Of a DNA stretch of 64,000 bases, positions 46,027-57,496 are shown piece by piece. A model generated the notes under the pieces. That model saw nothing but the letters and a program-made list of their open reading frames with translations, did no database searches and was not told where the DNA came from. Positions within the stretch are counted from its first letter, which is position 1. Each line of letters begins with the position of its first letter. A program made the translations under genes and the position numbers. This DNA comes from Allomyces macrogynus ATCC 38327 (lineage: Eukaryota > Blastocladiomycota > Blastocladiomycetes > Blastocladiales > Blastocladiaceae): the NCBI GenBank assembly GCA_000151295.1, contig GG745347.1:288075-352074 (forward strand), written 5' to 3'.

Positions 46027-46848
46027 TCAAAACGCACCCAGCACCTCCGCCATCGGCACCGGCGGCACCTCCCCCTGATCCAAATTCGACCCACTTTCAT
46101 CCAAGTCCAAGAACGCGACCATCCGCCTGAACAAGTCGGGCGTCGCAAACTCGGGCGACGCCAGGAGCACGTCATTAAAATGCACGCCGCGCACCTTATG
46201 CTTTGCCCACTCGGCCAGCGTTGCGTGCAATCCCGGGTCCACGGGGACCGCAGTACGGTCGCACGGTGTCACAATCGGCGGGAAGAGACTGCACGAGAGA
46301 GGCGGCGCGCCAGCATCGTCCGCGGCCGCGGGCACCCATAGCGGCGCGGAAACGGGTGGAGAGGGTGCGCCGGACGTGCCGGGTGCGACGGGGGCCGCGT
46401 CGAGGTACGCCGCGATAAAATCGGAGTAGGTCGCGTACGTATCCGTCAGGTCAGTGACTACAGGGATGCACCAAGTTTCGACCGGGAGCCGCGGGAGAAC
46501 GTCGGCGGGTGCGTCAAGCATGGGTACATCGCCGTCGCCGTCGATTTGCGCGCCGGGTGGAGGGAGTTGCGGGCCGAGAGCGGGACCGAGAGGGGGTGAC
46601 GACGTGGAAGAAGCATGGCCGTCGGGATCAAGCGCCGAGGATCGTGGTGCGGGGCCGGCGGCGGTTTGCGCCGCTCGAGCATGCTGGTCGCTTGGTGTGG
46701 CCGTTGACAGGGTCGCGGATGCGGGAGCATTTGGTGGTCGTGTGGTCGTGGTCGCTGGCGGATCGGCCGTAGCCATTTCCACGTCGCTGGTCCCGTCTTC
46801 ATCATCGTCCGAGTAGGCGACAAGTGCCAGGCCTTTCTTGCCCAACAT
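46027..46848 (-). CDS. HCNGP/SAP30BP-like protein
   Basis: Single exon, 273 residues. It begins MLGKKGLALVAYSDDDED, the family's usual opening, followed by a disordered Pro/Ala region. The C-terminal block runs from VDPGLHATLAEWAKHKVRG through VHFNDVLLASPEFATPDLFR to MVAFLDLDESGSNLD. This matches the HCNGP domain pattern (helix, then KEFRNPSIYEKLI-like, then DELGTNYP-like). The human family member SAP30BP is linked to transcription repression and to splicing of short introns with RBM17. The second role would fit the neighbours. A small intron in the middle cannot be excluded. Confidence 0.75.
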   Translation of the reverse strand: MLGKKGLALVAYSDDDEDGTSDVEMATADPPATTTTRPPNAPASATLSTATPSDQHARAAQTAAGPAPRSSALDPDGHASSTSSPPLGPALGPQLPPPGAQIDGDGDVPMLDAPADVLPRLPVETWCIPVVTDLTDTYATYSDFIAAYLDAAPVAPGTSGAPSPPVSAPLWVPAAADDAGAPPLSCSLFPPIVTPCDRTAVPVDPGLHATLAEWAKHKVRGVHFNDVLLASPEFATPDLFRRMVAFLDLDESGSNLDQGEVPPVPMAEVLGAF

Positions 46849-46978
46849 GTCGAAAACGATTGCAGCGAGTTGTGCTTGTCGAGAAAAGGATTTGATTGCG
46901 GATCGAACAGAACATTCCGACGTGCTCTAGACCTCCAACACCAACCCTGGCTCATCGCAGACAAGACGCAGTGCCACC

Positions 46979-47952
46979 ATGAGCGACTACGACCGCGACT
47001 ACGACCACCATGACCGCGACGGACCCGGCGCAAGGAACATGCGGGGCGCGCTGCCCGTCGCTGACGTATGCTCTGATCTCCCGTCTCAAACCTGTTTTTC
47101 CCGGCAGCATGACACTCATTGCAACCAGGCCGGCGATAGTATCCCATTGGCCACCCTTTGCTGCCGCCAACCTCGGGCGAAGAGTACCTGCGGCGCGTGC
47201 GCGCCGAGGCCCTTTCCCTCCCCGACGTGATCGAAGCCGACCCGGCTACTATCGCGCAACACCGTCGCTCTGCACCAAGTGATGCACAACCCGCCGCAGA
47301 TCCGCTGCTCAGCACCGACGCGCTCGCACCGCCACCGACCTTCCCGCGCGCATGGGCCCGGCGCACGCTGCACCAGTACCGTTTGCTGCACACCAAGATC
47401 GCCGCGTCGCGCTCTGCCCTCGTCGAGTACGGTCCCGGCGGGATCCCGCTCTCGCACAAGCGCAGCCCGCCCGCCGACGTTGCGCAGATCCTCGGCGCGC
47501 TGCCGACGCGGAGCACCATGTGGTACCGTTTCCTCTACAGCTCACGCATTCTCGGCGGGACCGCGCCGGGCGGGTGCGACGACCTGTGGCGTCCGTCAGT
47601 GCTCGTGCACTTTCCGCACGCCAAGGCACTGCAGTTGCTCGAGATGCACACGCAGTGGATTTGGACCGCAGCGAAGGGCAACAGCGGGCTGATGGCGGCC
47701 GTGGCCAAGACGGTGTTTTGCCTGTTGGTCGCGCTCGATACGACGTTGACGGCCGACGAGACGTTTGTGCTGCGGTCGTTGGGTAAGGCGTGCTGCGCGG
47801 TTCGCGAGGAGGTGTTTGGTGGAGGGGAAATGGACGTGGACGTGGGGGAGGGTATGAAGGAGGCACGAGAGGGCGCGCGCGCGGCGTTGGCCGTGATTGT
47901 GCTGATTATTGCGCAGGGATTTGGGCAGCGCGATTTGTGCGTTTTGGAATGA
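46979..47952 (+). CDS. GEMIN2-like: Gemin2/SIP1 (Brr1) snRNP assembly factor
   Basis: Core of the SMN complex; it clasps the Sm pentamer before Sm-ring closure on snRNA. Exons 46979-47065 and 47140-47952 (299 residues); donor GTATGC, phase 0. Marks: PLLPPTSGEEYLRRVRAEA; LPDVIEAD near the N-terminus; WARRTLHQYRLLHTKI; VLVHFPHAKALQLLEMHTQWIW in the middle; and the terminal IAQGFGQRDLCVLE, matching the family's FxQRDL ending. It is divergent from the HCNGP-like gene across 130 bases and close to SmD1, one of its own clients. Confidence 0.88.
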
Positions 47953-48612
47953 TATGCGTGTGCGTTGATGAACCAAGGTCTGATTGTCAGAGATGGCCGA
48001 CGACGCTGTCAGACGATGGCATAGTTTTATGCGGCCAGCAGATTTCCACACAAGCAGGAGCTGGGCAAGACCCACGGTGGATGCTTTCCCAAATCTTGTT
48101 GTGTTGTCGGTATCACCGTTGCTGGTCCTTACATGAGCACCCGCAACGCGCTTGGCGCCGCGGTGGGATGACAAGCATGGCCCATGGTGGTGGCCGAAGT
48201 CGAGCGTAACACGATTGACCAGCTTCAGGGGCGCGACAAGAAAGTGGTCATCGTGTCTGTGGCGCGCAGCAAACATCACAGTCGCGCACGTTTGCTTGTT
48301 GCACGCGTTTTAATTGGCCCTTCACCCACGATGTTAACACTTGCCCTTTTTGCTAACATTGATGCATCATATTGGAGGTCAGTGGCCTGAAACCATCTCC
48401 GTGATTGGAAGTGCATCAACGTCGCGTTCACGCGCGCGCGGCACGCTCATCCTGATCGGTCTTGATCGGTTGTGCCAGCACGCTGAAGCATCCGCTCTTG
48501 TAGTCACCGTTTCTCGACTTGTTACACGAGCGGGAGTGGATGGTGGCCAGCTGACCGTTGCAGATTGCTCGATTGTTCACAATATCCATTGGAATCGTTT
48601 CAATATCTAGTT
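47953..48612. other. Intergenic region, reduced GC
   Basis: Follows Gemin2. No supported gene on either strand. Confidence 0.35.
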
Positions 48613-49272
48613 TCATTCCAGGTACAGGACACGATTGACGACTGTGAGCGGGAGATCGCGCATGCCGCTTTCGCACAGCTGTCTCTGGTCGTCCAAGGCA
48701 AAGCAATCTGTGCCGTAGGAAACGTCAACAGGAAAGATTGTCTTGCACGCGCCGTACAAGTCCGCCACGAGACGGCCCAGAAGGGAAGAGCAAACCGGTG
48801 ATCGTTTCGACAGAGTCCCAAGCCGGCGTCTGGCGAAGAAACTGGGCTTACTGGTAGATTAGAACGAATCCAAGCGTCACCACCACCCACGCCGGAATTG
48901 CGAGTTCCCCACCATCTGATCGAGCGAGCATCATCCATCGAGACTGGTCAAAAATAGCCGATTTGCGCGGCTGTTAGTCGACATGACCAGAGCTTATGCA
49001 TACCGGTCGGGAAAGTAGAAAATTCGAAGAGCCAGGAGCGCCGCATCAGGCAGAAACGCCCATCCAATAAAGACGAGCCAAGCCAGCATCGACACGGCAT
49101 TTATGACAAAGCCATCGTATTCGGCGCGAAGTTCATCGTGATCCGACACTGAAGTCGGCACGGCCGCATCTCCAGGTCCAACAACATCACGTCCATGGTC
49201 CTCGTTACTGGCACATGCTCGTCTCGCCTGTTGGCGTAATGACAATGAATGGGGTTCTTGCACACCGGACAT
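48613..49272 (-). pseudogene. PIGP-like: PIG-P/Gpi19-like gene with interrupted frame
   Basis: PIG-P is a subunit of GPI-GlcNAc transferase in the ER. Exon 1 (49272-49004) encodes EYDGFVINAVSMLAWLVFIGWAFLPDAALLA and YFPDR, the family's first helix. Intron 49003-48916 leads to WW, then, in another frame, ELAIPAWVVVTLGFVLIY (second helix). Later comes TPAWDSVETIT and, after a likely intron 48795-48708, DLPLTVVNRVLYLE. Two things break it: GGGG at 48907-48910 where three G would keep frame, and an in-frame TAA near 48850 between the second helix and TPAWDS. Either the gene is decaying or the sequence has errors; GPI synthesis is normally essential, so another copy or error is plausible. Confidence 0.6.
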
Positions 49273-50235
49273 GGACGACCGAATTTACGCAGTTCTGGCA
49301 AAATTTTTGCAGGGAGTGAGAATCCTTCAAATGATCCCCTTGATGCCAATGCTTGAGCCTGGATTTCTCGTCAACCACCAGCTGCACGAGACGCGCGCGC
49401 ATCACGCTTGCTGCTTGGTGCCAGCGCTGCACACCCGACCTTGTCTCTCGCTGTGCCGTTGCTTTGGCTGCGGCAGAACGATCTGCTTGAAGAGGCACAC
49501 AATCCATGGCGGTTTACGATAGACTTGCTTTCACCCTTGAATCATTTTGACCATGAGGCCAGTTTGTTGCATAAGTTTGTACTGCATTATGTTAACCCGA
49601 AGCAGCATTCCAAGGAAAGAACCATGTCGAGTTGGCCACAATTTGATAGACAATGGATGCAGCCGATGTGTTACAAGGCCGCGGTTATAGACCATGAAAA
49701 TGCAAGCAACATGCAAGCGCCATGCAAAGCACCGCTCATTGGGCTTCTGGAGACGACGCCAACGAACGTTGTTCCGCCCAAGACGGCTGTGCTTCGCCGT
49801 GTTTAAAAATGGTCACCCCACGCGTGCCCTCCTCTCCCATTCCCATGCCCGGAAACGCGAGGCCAGACAATCCCGCATTGTTGGGAGCATGTCTTCTGTC
49901 CCAACGACTTGTCCGAGCGATCTCGGAAGTCAAACAGGCTGGAGAAGGTACAGAGATGCTGTTGTGAAATGGAGACGATAGGCATGAGCCCTCCTGGGCG
50001 AGCGAGACGCGCGCGAGATGAGATACCCCTCACGTGGAGTCGGTCCACGCATGTCTTGAACATGCAGCGTGTCTCCCCCCTCGATTTCAGCGGCCCAAGC
50101 TCTCCTTCTTCCTCTCTCTCTCCCATCTTACTCCATGCTGGCCAGAGTAATCATGATCATGGGTGTGCTCCCATCCAGCTGCTATCTATCCATTCCCAAG
50201 GCTGTGCATGGCCGCTCACGACAGGCCGGATGGCA

Positions 50236-50328
50236 GAGCGCCATGTATGGTCACAGGCTGAGGGTGATCTCTCGGCCTGGCAGAAGTTTCCTGTTCCCTC
50301 CTGGTTTCCGGGATGGCTGTGCGTGTGA
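50236..50328 (+). repeat. Diverged direct repeat, copy 1
   Basis: Aligns by eye with 50488-50580: shared GCCATGNATGGTCA, GAGGG, TTTCCTGGTTTC-like and GG-GCCGTGCG-like blocks, with gaps. Rough similarity is about two thirds. Confidence 0.5.
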
Positions 50329-50487
50329 GCTAGCCAGCCGGTGAGTTCGGATCGTCTTGTGATTTGCTTTGGCTTTTTTTGTGTTTCGTTCTTGCGCTTC
50401 AGTTGCGCGTGTGTTTGTTTGTATGGAGTTGCTTTGCCAATCTCTCGCTTCTTTTGGTGGGCAGCATGCATGACAGACCCTCAGGCA

Positions 50488-50580
50488 AAGAGCCATGGAT
50501 GGTCATGGGCCGAGGGAGTTCTTGCAGCCCTGGCCGAAGTGTACTGCGCCTTTCCTGGTTTCTGGGGAGGCCGTGCGCGC
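50488..50580 (+). repeat. Diverged direct repeat, copy 2
   Basis: Partner of 50236-50328 in the same orientation, about 160 bases further on. Origin unknown; perhaps remnants of one mobile element. Confidence 0.5.
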
Positions 50581-51169
50581 ATGCCCGTTGGATATGTATT
50601 TTCATGTCTGGAATTGCGAGTTTTGGCCGAGCCAACTGCGCCCTACTTGCCTCTCGTTGTTTTTGCCCTTAGCGCCTCCGACGTGGGTCAAGCAGCAACG
50701 TCAGAAATAATGCAATTTTTGCAGACGTCGGCACGGTTTTTGAATTGTTGCTGGTCTCGCGTTGCCGTGCGAAATGTACATGTATCGTATCGTGCAAGCG
50801 TGCAACTTATGTGAGCTCGATAGCTCATGAGCGGCATTGCGTTCAAGTTGATGTTATGAGGATTGTCCCTCATTGAGTGTCTGAAGCGGAAAATAGCAGA
50901 AGTTTGCTCCTCATCAAGCACAACCATGGCAGTGCAGACGAAGCATGGTGCCTGAACAGTTCGACATGGGGCGAATGAAAGACACAGGCCAAAAAGGCGA
51001 CCAATGGTTAATATTTCTCGGATTTCACGGCGTTCTTGACACTCCTTCACGAGCCAGGACCAGCCCGGCTGATAGAGCCGGTCAGCGCTGCTGACCGAGA
51101 GCCGTGTCGCGTTCAGACAGACGGCCAAGCTCAAGCACCCTGATCACAAGACCGGGTCACGATTTCAGC

Positions 51170-54100
51170 TCAAACCACGGCACCGCCACTGTTCGAGTGC
51201 ATCCCCGCCCCCGCCACGGTCCCATTCCGCTCCCCCTCGCCCCCATGCACATCGCTATCATCATGATGTCCACGATGGCTGCCGCGATGATGGTGCAAGA
51301 AATCGAGCCACGCGTGCAAATCCGCGCGTGTCACGACGGCCACGGGCGCATTCGCGTCATCCGCAACGACCATGTGTCGCGCACCGAGCGTGCGGAACCG
51401 GCGGTAGGCCTTGGTCGCTGCCGTCCTTGGCGTGACCGTTAGCGGCGACCGGTTCAGCGCCGCCTCCACGAGGTCGACAATCGGCACGGCCAGCACGTCC
51501 GCGGGCCACGACGCGCGTGCGAATTCAAACTCCTCGTTCACGTCCGAGACACGCTTTGCGATCCGCCACCCGCGCCGCGGAATCGTGCCGCGCAATGGCT
51601 CGATCGGGCCGGCCGCCGAACATGCGGAGTTGATGATTTCCACGAGTTGGTCCCGCAGCAGGAGGCCCTGCAGCCGGCCGTGCTGGATGACGGGGAATCC
51701 CGTGTGGGGGACGGCGCTGAGCAAGTCGAGAGCGGTGCCTGCGGTCAGCCGAGTAGGGTCGAGGTCGAGCACGACAACGCGGGTGGTGGGCTTGTGCCCG
51801 CGGGTCGCGGCGAGGGCTTCCTCAACGGTCCACTTGCGCAGCGCGTGCGGTGGGGTGTCGGGCAGGTAGGCCATGTGCATTGCTTCGATCTCGAGGTGGT
51901 ATTGCGACTCGCCGAGCAGGTTGCCGATCACGGTGGCGAGAATCACGACGAGGGTGATGCCGTTGAGGTAGGTCTAGTGCAGGGTGGGGGCCATGAGAAA
52001 GAAGAGCGGGAGCGGAGCAGGTGGAGAAGCATAACGAACCTGCTCGTTGGTCGACTGCAGCGCAATGACGATGATCGTGATCATCATGCGTGACGTGCCT
52101 GCCCAGAACGCTGCCATGCCGAGGAGCGCGCTTGCACCCGGGTCCAGGAGCGGCGACCCGATCGAGCTCTTCCACTGGTTGATGCCTGTGCGCGCGGCGT
52201 GCGAGACTTCAGAAACGGCAACAACGCGACGCGTTAAAGAATGCCAATCGTCCACGTACCGAGAGCGTACAAGCGACCAAACGTCGCGCCAATCACAAGC
52301 ACCGGGAGCACCAGGTCCGTTGGCATCGAAATGTGGTGCGTGAAGAGCGAGAGCGCCAAGTAGACGAGCCCAAACATGAGCAAACCCTTCCACTCAAAAA
52401 GGTAGTAGTAGCCGCGCGCAAAAAGATTCTTGAGAATATCCTCGGGCTGGTTCATGACGAGTGAAGCAACTTGGTGATAGCATTTCGGCTCCGTAAGCGG
52501 CTTGGTCTCAGCCGAACGTTTGGCCAGAGCCGTGCCGTTGGACGATGCGCGGCGTGCGAGCGGCTTGTTGAAATCGGCGTCAAAGTAGAGGCCCGGCGGG
52601 TACAGTGCCGACCGGTACTGCGCAATGGACTGCATGACGAGCGTGTGCACGGCAGCGTCGCTGGACGGGAGCAGCGAGATGGTCGTGTTCGGCGGCAGCG
52701 TGTTGCACGTGTCGGCCATGGACGTGTACCGCGTGGCCGCGTCCTGTTGGGAAGATCGCGGTCAATCATGTGGAAGCGGAACAAGAAAGGCGGTGAAGGT
52801 ACCGAAATGACTTGGTTGCGGATCCGTGCGTCCAGACAGACCGAATCGTCGAGCCACTCGATGCACGAGTCAAACAGGTTCGTCGGGTCGTACTCGCCGT
52901 CCATAGCGTTCAAGCTGCTCACCCACTTGCCGCACGTGTTGGCGCACGGATTGGTGGGCGGGACTTTGACAAGGTGCTTGAGACTGCGGTCGAACGGCGT
53001 GCACAAAGATCCCTGGTAAGATAACTAATTGGTCAGTTCAGCGCTTGGATCACATCGGCAAACATGGAAATGTGGTTAAACGTACGTCGCGCTCCGTGGG
53101 CAGCTCAACTATGAGCGACGACGCGGTCATGGTGATCAAGACAACGACCACTACCTCGATCAGACGACGCGATACGCTCGGGTGGATGTGCTTGGCGCGC
53201 CACACGCCGATCTTGGCCACAAGGACGTTGTAGAAATGGCCGAAGACACCTGTAGGCAGGAAGCGCGTTTGCGTCAGTGCGTTTCTTTGAAACGGAAGCG
53301 TGTAACAACGGCAACGTACCGCCAACGACGCCCATGATGACGAAACTCAGGTACTCGACAGCCGTTATGCGGATGCTGCAGTGCGCGTTGACCGAGTAGA
53401 TCGAGTACGAATCGCCGTTGATTTTGGTGCCGTGCGAGTAGAGGCTCGTCGCGACCATGGTCATGGAGCATGCAAAAAGGGCCTTGAGGAGGAGCGACGG
53501 CGAATAGAACGAGATGGCCTCTTCGAGCGCAAAAATGACGCCAGCCACAGGCGCTATATGGAACAAGAGCAAAGAATCGTGAAAAAAAGGGTCACGAGTG
53601 TTGGGTCGGGTGGAGAGCAAGCGCAGGGAAGCATACCTTGGAAAGCCGTCGCGACGCCGCAAGCAGCACCCAATGTCGCAAACACTTGGAGCTCGTGCGA
53701 GCGCACGTTCCGGATCATGGACCTCGACTCGGCGTGCAAGTCGCGCACACCGTAGTAGGCCTCTGCGAGCCGCGGAATCTTCTTGAGGTTGCGTACGATC
53801 ATGATGCCGATGATTGCGCAGGCTAGTGGAGAGGGCGGATCAGATGGTCAGCAGCAAGGCATAATGCAGCAAAGTGGAGCTGCATGTGAATCGACGGACC
53901 GTGAATCAATGGTCCATCGTAGCCGCTGTAGAGCCCGCTCGAGACGATGCAAACCATGCCGACCATCTTGGCGCCGAGCGTCTGCCAGGTGACAAACGCT
54001 GGCTGGTCGAGGCCGTTGAGAAACGAGATCACTTCGGGCATGCCCGACCCACCCGCCGAGGGCTCGAGAATGGTGATAATGGCCCCAATCAACGCCGGAA

Positions 54101-54662
54101 TGAGTGCGAATCCGACCATCGACCCCCAAAACGCGGCAAACGAGTGCTCGTGCGCGGCCTTGGCTTGTTTGACACGCAATTCAAACAGAATCTTGGTGAC
54201 ATGGTGGAGCCCATAGTAGAGCGCCGCCGTGACAAACCCGAGAATCACGCAAAGGAGGGCGCGCACGGCGTTTTGGCGCGACGGGAGCACGCGCTGGTAG
54301 TAGCGTTGCATCGGCACGCTATCGACTTCCTCGTAGTCCACGGAACGCGTCAGAGCGGTCATGTTGGTGCGCTGCGCCGTGAGCCGTTTACGTAGCTGAC
54401 CGCCCAAGCTGACGCGCACAGCCGCCGACTCTGCCGGGCCGAGTGAGTGGGCCGCGACGCTGCTGCCGCGTGCTGTCGCGCGCAAATCGTCGTGCTGGTC
54501 GGCGACGGGGTCCATTGGAATCCATTGGCCAGCTCGAGGTCCAAACGCGTCGCCATGTTCAGGGTTGAGGGCAGCTGTTGACCCAAAATCGTTGGCGGAG
54601 CGGCCAGCACGGTGAACGGGCGAACCGTCGCGACTCGGCGGACTGGCGCGACCAGCTTGCAT
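51170..54662 (-). CDS. CLC-type chloride channel/exchanger with CBS domains
   Basis: Exons: 54662-53900, 53822-53637, 53553-53320, 53249-53086, 53012-52803, 52743-52260, 52206-52040, 51973-51170; 1003 residues, phases consistent. About 100 residues of disordered N-terminus precede the CLC core. GGSGMPEVISFLNG is the first anion motif. The second is GYDGPLIH instead of GKEGPxVH, and the third reads TDLVLPVLVIGATFGR where GxFxPSLLIGAxxGR is usual. PVAGVIFALEEAISF keeps the internal glutamates. A Cys-rich loop of about 130 residues (exons 5-6) resembles the lumenal insertion of ClC-6/7-like proteins. The C-terminus has two CBS motifs (TGFPVIQHGRLQGLLLRDQL; HMVVADDANAPVAVVTRADL). ATG 54662 is the first in frame; a 5' exon may be missed. 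Confidence 0.9.
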
Positions 54663-55624
54663 TGCTGATTGCTGAAAGTATCCGCGGGTTGATGGTTCAA
54701 AGAGTGCGCCAAGTTGCAGGCCAGTTGGATCAAACAGTGTTGCAGAGGCGCGTCTGGTTAGTGATGCCCGCGTTGCCAAGCGCTAGCGCACGAAGCGATA
54801 AAAAGGACTGCCAAGGCATCAAGTAAACGCAGGCACGGCAGCGGCCCGCATCAAACCGCAAATGGCGAGGGCACAGCAGCGGCTATCGCAAATGATCCAG
54901 ACCTGGTGCCGTCAGGAGCAGGTGTGCGGTGCCAGACCCGGAGCGGAGCACTTGATCATAGAGCACGTCACCGCGGTTCCCTGCAAGGCGTGCCCACGTC
55001 GCGGTCGGTGCAAGCGACGTGTCGGGCATGACCCACGAGGGACGACGCGTGTGCCCACGCCATACCATGGTTGCTTCGCCGGCACTCGCGGCAGAGACCC
55101 CGCCACGGCCAGCCTGGGCTTGACAGTGGGGCCGCCGTTCAGGGCATGTGGCTGGCGCTTTTATGTGTGGCAGGCAGCAGCTGCATTTTGTGCGCGACAA
55201 AGGGCACACGCTTGGCACGTGCGAGGGGTGGCAAGCGGATTTTACACGAAAAACGTGGGCAGAAAACGCGCTCCGACCTTCATTTTGGCCTTATTTTTCC
55301 CGGAGCGCGTCGCGACTCGCGCAAACGACAAGGCCCATCAAAGCAATCGCGATTCCTCCTTGCTCTCTCCATCCAGATTGCTCGCCAACGCAGCTGCACG
55401 CTGTACCGCCCGCTCTAAACGACGTTCTTTTGCTGCGATTTGCACGGCCACTTGCTCCCGTCGCCGCGGCCGCAGCTGCCAGCCGTGCTCGCCTGGCCAT
55501 TTTGAACGCACTGCAACTTGCTCTTTCAACCCAAACCGTTGCCAAACATCGACCAACAAGCCAAACCCGTTTTGCTTGCCGCAATCGACCGAATACGCTA
55601 CTTTGCATTCTCTGGCGCGCTGCC
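54663..55624. other. Divergent intergenic region, 960 bases
   Basis: Lies between the CLC gene and the unknown 592-residue protein. The CLC frame remains open about 110 bases upstream of the chosen ATG but without ATG. No other gene is supported. Confidence 0.4.
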
Positions 55625-57496
55625 ATGGACGAATTTGAACCGAAAGTGGCCGTTTCCGCCACACCGCCCGCGTCCGTGCCTGAATCAAGTCCTGCTCGCT
55701 TGCAGGCGCGCCAGGGCGCCAATGGAGCGGCATCTTTGAGTACTAGTTATGAACAAGATGATATTGAGCTGATGGTGGTATGTTCATGTTCGCGAACACG
55801 GTCGTGAATCCCTTGCTTGCCGACGTGGGGCTCCGGCTGACGCTGTGCCTTGTCGCAATTCTTCATTCAGACCCGACTCCGTACACGTCTCCGGCAAGCA
55901 GTCACGACCGTCACGGTGGAGCGTCCATCTGGTACGCCCATGAGCGCGGCGGCGGCGTATCATGTCCAACGGTCCCCACCATCGCTCGCGGAGTTGCTCG
56001 CCAACCCCATGGCCCTTGCGGTCACGGCCTCGAACGCGCACAACGGCGACATTCTCGCCTCCTTGAGTGCCGCGTCGCGTCTCTCGTCGCAATTGACTCT
56101 GTCCGCTGCCACTGCGGCCCGTTCGCGCGACTCTGTCCTCTCTCGCGACACGAAACCCGTCCTCTCAACTGCGCATCTTGCTTCTTCTCGCAATGGACAT
56201 GTGGCTGCTCCCTCTACTTTCTCCACCGACTTAGCGACCGTCGCGCGCGGCGCAGTGGCCGGAACAGGCTCAACAACGCAACCGGGCGCGCCGACGACTC
56301 TGCCTGAGCCGACGAGGTGCACTGGTACTGCCGAGTCTCATTCTTTGCTCGCTGCGCAACTGCCCGCGGCCGCTTACCACGAAATGGAGGAAGCCGCACT
56401 CGCCATCTTGCAAATGCTCAATGACACGGCCGCGGCGCCTGCGCACGCGCTCGCTGGGTCACCCTCGACCACGGCAACGAGCCGCACGCCCGGCTCGCCT
56501 GCACCATCATCCATGTCCTCGCCACCCGACGCAGCGGCGGCTCTCACGCCAGCTATGGACGACCTTGCTCTCTCGTCGAGTCCCGCACCCGAAAATGCGC
56601 CGTACGATATTGTCGTCGAGGACATGGACAGTATGGCTGAGATGGGCGCGGCGGCGCTGCTCGCCATGAACCATTACGCGCCGTCGGACCCGTCGTCATC
56701 GCCGCCCAACGCCGACGCGGCTGGTGCTCTTGGGCCTCCACCGCCACCCACTAAACCGTCATCGGCGGCATCTCCCTCGTTTGTCGCGCCACGCCGTCGC
56801 GTCAAGAGTTTGTCTGCAGCGACCGCGTCATCGACTGGTCCGCGCACGGCCGCTACGAACCTCATCATGGCGCGCCGTTCCTCGCTGCACGGTCTCGAGC
56901 CAGCATCTGCACCCGCTGCTGCCGCTGCCGCTGCCGCTGCCGCTGCCGCTGCCGCTGCCGCTTCCGCTTCGGCACGCCCACGACCGCGTCCCGCCCACCT
57001 CCCACCACCCCTCACCTCCTCTTCATCCCGCAAGCGCCGCCGGTCGCTGTCCGCTGCCGAGCACCTGATCATCGGACAACTCGTGCGGTCGCCGCTCGCC
57101 ACGTCGTTCCTGTCGGCCATGGCCGCGGGCCCTGCACCGTCGTCGTCGTCGTCGTCCTCGCTCTTACACCCGAGCTCTGCCGCCGCGTCTTCGTCCTCGA
57201 GCGAGACCGCGGGTAAACGTCGTCGGCTCACGCTCACGTCGCGCGACTTGTCGACGACCGAGGAAGTGGTCGACCTCCAGTCGGCCGCGACGGCGCTCGT
57301 GGGCGGCGGTGCGATGCCGCGGTCGCCGCCGCTACATAGTGTGTCGCCCGCAGCGGGCGCACGGCCTCGGTCGCTGCATTCGATTCAGGAGGATTTGGAC
57401 GAGGAGGCGCAGATCGAGGACGGGGATGGGGCGGGACGGGATCGAGTCGATGCTGCGGGCACGAGCGGTGATGGGCCGGCGCCGATGCAGTTGTAG
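55625..57496 (+). CDS. Unknown Ser/Ala-rich protein
   Basis: Exons 55625-55777 and 55871-57496 (592 residues); donor GTATGT, phase 0, joining DDIELMV to TRLRTRLRQAVTTVTVE. This N-terminal amphipathic stretch is the most structured part. SPPSLAELLANPMALAVTASN, YHEMEEAALAILQML and VVEDMDSMAEMGAAALLAMN are possible short helices between disordered Ser/Pro/Ala tracts. A poly-Ala run encoded by GCTGCC repeats sits near residue 350. Basic patches such as RKRRRSLSAAEHLIIGQLVR and GKRRRLTLTSRDL suggest nuclear localisation. No family was recognised. Confidence 0.7.
56914..56962 (+). repeat. GCTGCC hexamer repeat encoding poly-alanine
   Basis: About eight in-frame GCTGCC/GCTGCT units within the unknown 592-residue protein. 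Confidence 0.85.

Larger units (their letters stand above)
49273..51169. other. 1.9 kb poorer-GC region with diverged repeats
   Basis: No supported gene. It contains a diverged pair of about 90-base repeats and T/G-rich tracts near 50350-50440. Composition differs from surrounding genes and resembles decayed accessory DNA. Confidence 0.4.

Noticed and set aside
48613..48870. Continuous minus-strand frame reading LLGRLVADLYGACKTIFPVDVSYGTDCFALDD
   Set aside because: First taken as a separate gene fragment. The conserved PIG-P pieces in the neighbouring frame explain this DNA better, leaving most of it as intron.
49408..49806. 132-codon plus-strand frame
   Set aside because: Composition is acceptable, but there is no recognisable motif, no partner exon and no neighbouring signal, so not enough to call a gene.
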